Positions 6,140 through 6,178 of a stretch of DNA of 6,178 bases are shown here, piece by piece. Origin of the DNA: an uncultured Ruminococcus sp. (lineage in GTDB: Bacteria; Bacillota; Clostridia; Oscillospirales; Acutalibacteraceae). The first letter of the stretch is position 1, and every line of letters starts with the position of its first letter. The position numbers and the translations under genes are program-made. The DNA is taken from positions 1 through 6,178 of the forward strand of contig USJJ01000087.1 of assembly GCA_900554995.1 (NCBI GenBank). Direction: 5' to 3'. Under the pieces are notes generated by a model. It had not been told where the DNA came from and ran no database searches. It saw nothing but the letters and a program-made list of their open reading frames with translations.

Positions 6140-6178
6140 ATGATAACAGGATTAATGTTAACAATGGGAAGTTTGTTA
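6140..6178 (+). CDS. Start of an unidentified gene (3' end off window)
   Basis: An open frame of 13 codons reads MITGLMLTMGSLL to the window edge. It is preceded by a strong AAAGGAG site and lies 19 nt after the stop of the GH88/GH105-like gene. A GTG at 6133 is in another frame and stops at once. The visible residues are uncharged and mostly hydrophobic, so a membrane protein is possible, but 13 residues are too few to name a family. Confidence 0.6.
   Translation, partial: MITGLMLTMGSLL

Overview
The window is a stretch of a polysaccharide (exopolysaccharide or capsule) biosynthesis operon. All genes lie on the + strand and are packed with gaps of about 9-52 bp. The host looks like an anaerobic, low-to-moderate-GC Firmicute of the Clostridia (Oscillospiraceae/Lachnospiraceae type, as in gut or rumen). 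This rests on strong purine-rich Shine-Dalgarno sites with a near-constant 7-nt spacer, A-rich coding sequence, frequent AGA arginine and ATA isoleucine codons, and protein families typical of clostridial EPS clusters. The species cannot be named from the sequence.

Layout, left to right: (1) the C-terminal end of a polyprenyl-phosphate sugar-1-phosphate transferase, the enzyme that starts the repeat unit on the lipid carrier (2-262); (2) a family-4 glycosyltransferase of the EpsD/CapM type with a TTG start (281-1396); (3) a multi-pass membrane protein of the EpsG/Wzy polymerase type (1449-2594); (4) a polysaccharide pyruvyl transferase family protein (2604-3752); (5) a second, distantly related GT4 glycosyltransferase (3766-4950); (6) a protein with an N-terminal membrane segment and a GH88/GH105-like (unsaturated uronyl hydrolase) domain (4960-6120); (7) the first 13 codons of another gene (6140 to the right edge). 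No RNA gene, insertion sequence, CRISPR array, promoter or terminator was found. The longest gene-free stretch is 52 bp.

Inferred pathway: the initiating transferase loads the first sugar phosphate on undecaprenyl phosphate, the two glycosyltransferases add further sugars, the pyruvyl transferase adds an acidic ketal, and the EpsG-like protein polymerises the unit. No flippase or chain-length regulator is visible here; these may lie outside the window. The most unusual member is the membrane-tethered GH88/GH105-like protein. That family normally works in catabolism after a polysaccharide lyase, and no lyase is visible here. I see no clear case for a wholly new system; that gene is the best candidate for an undescribed role.
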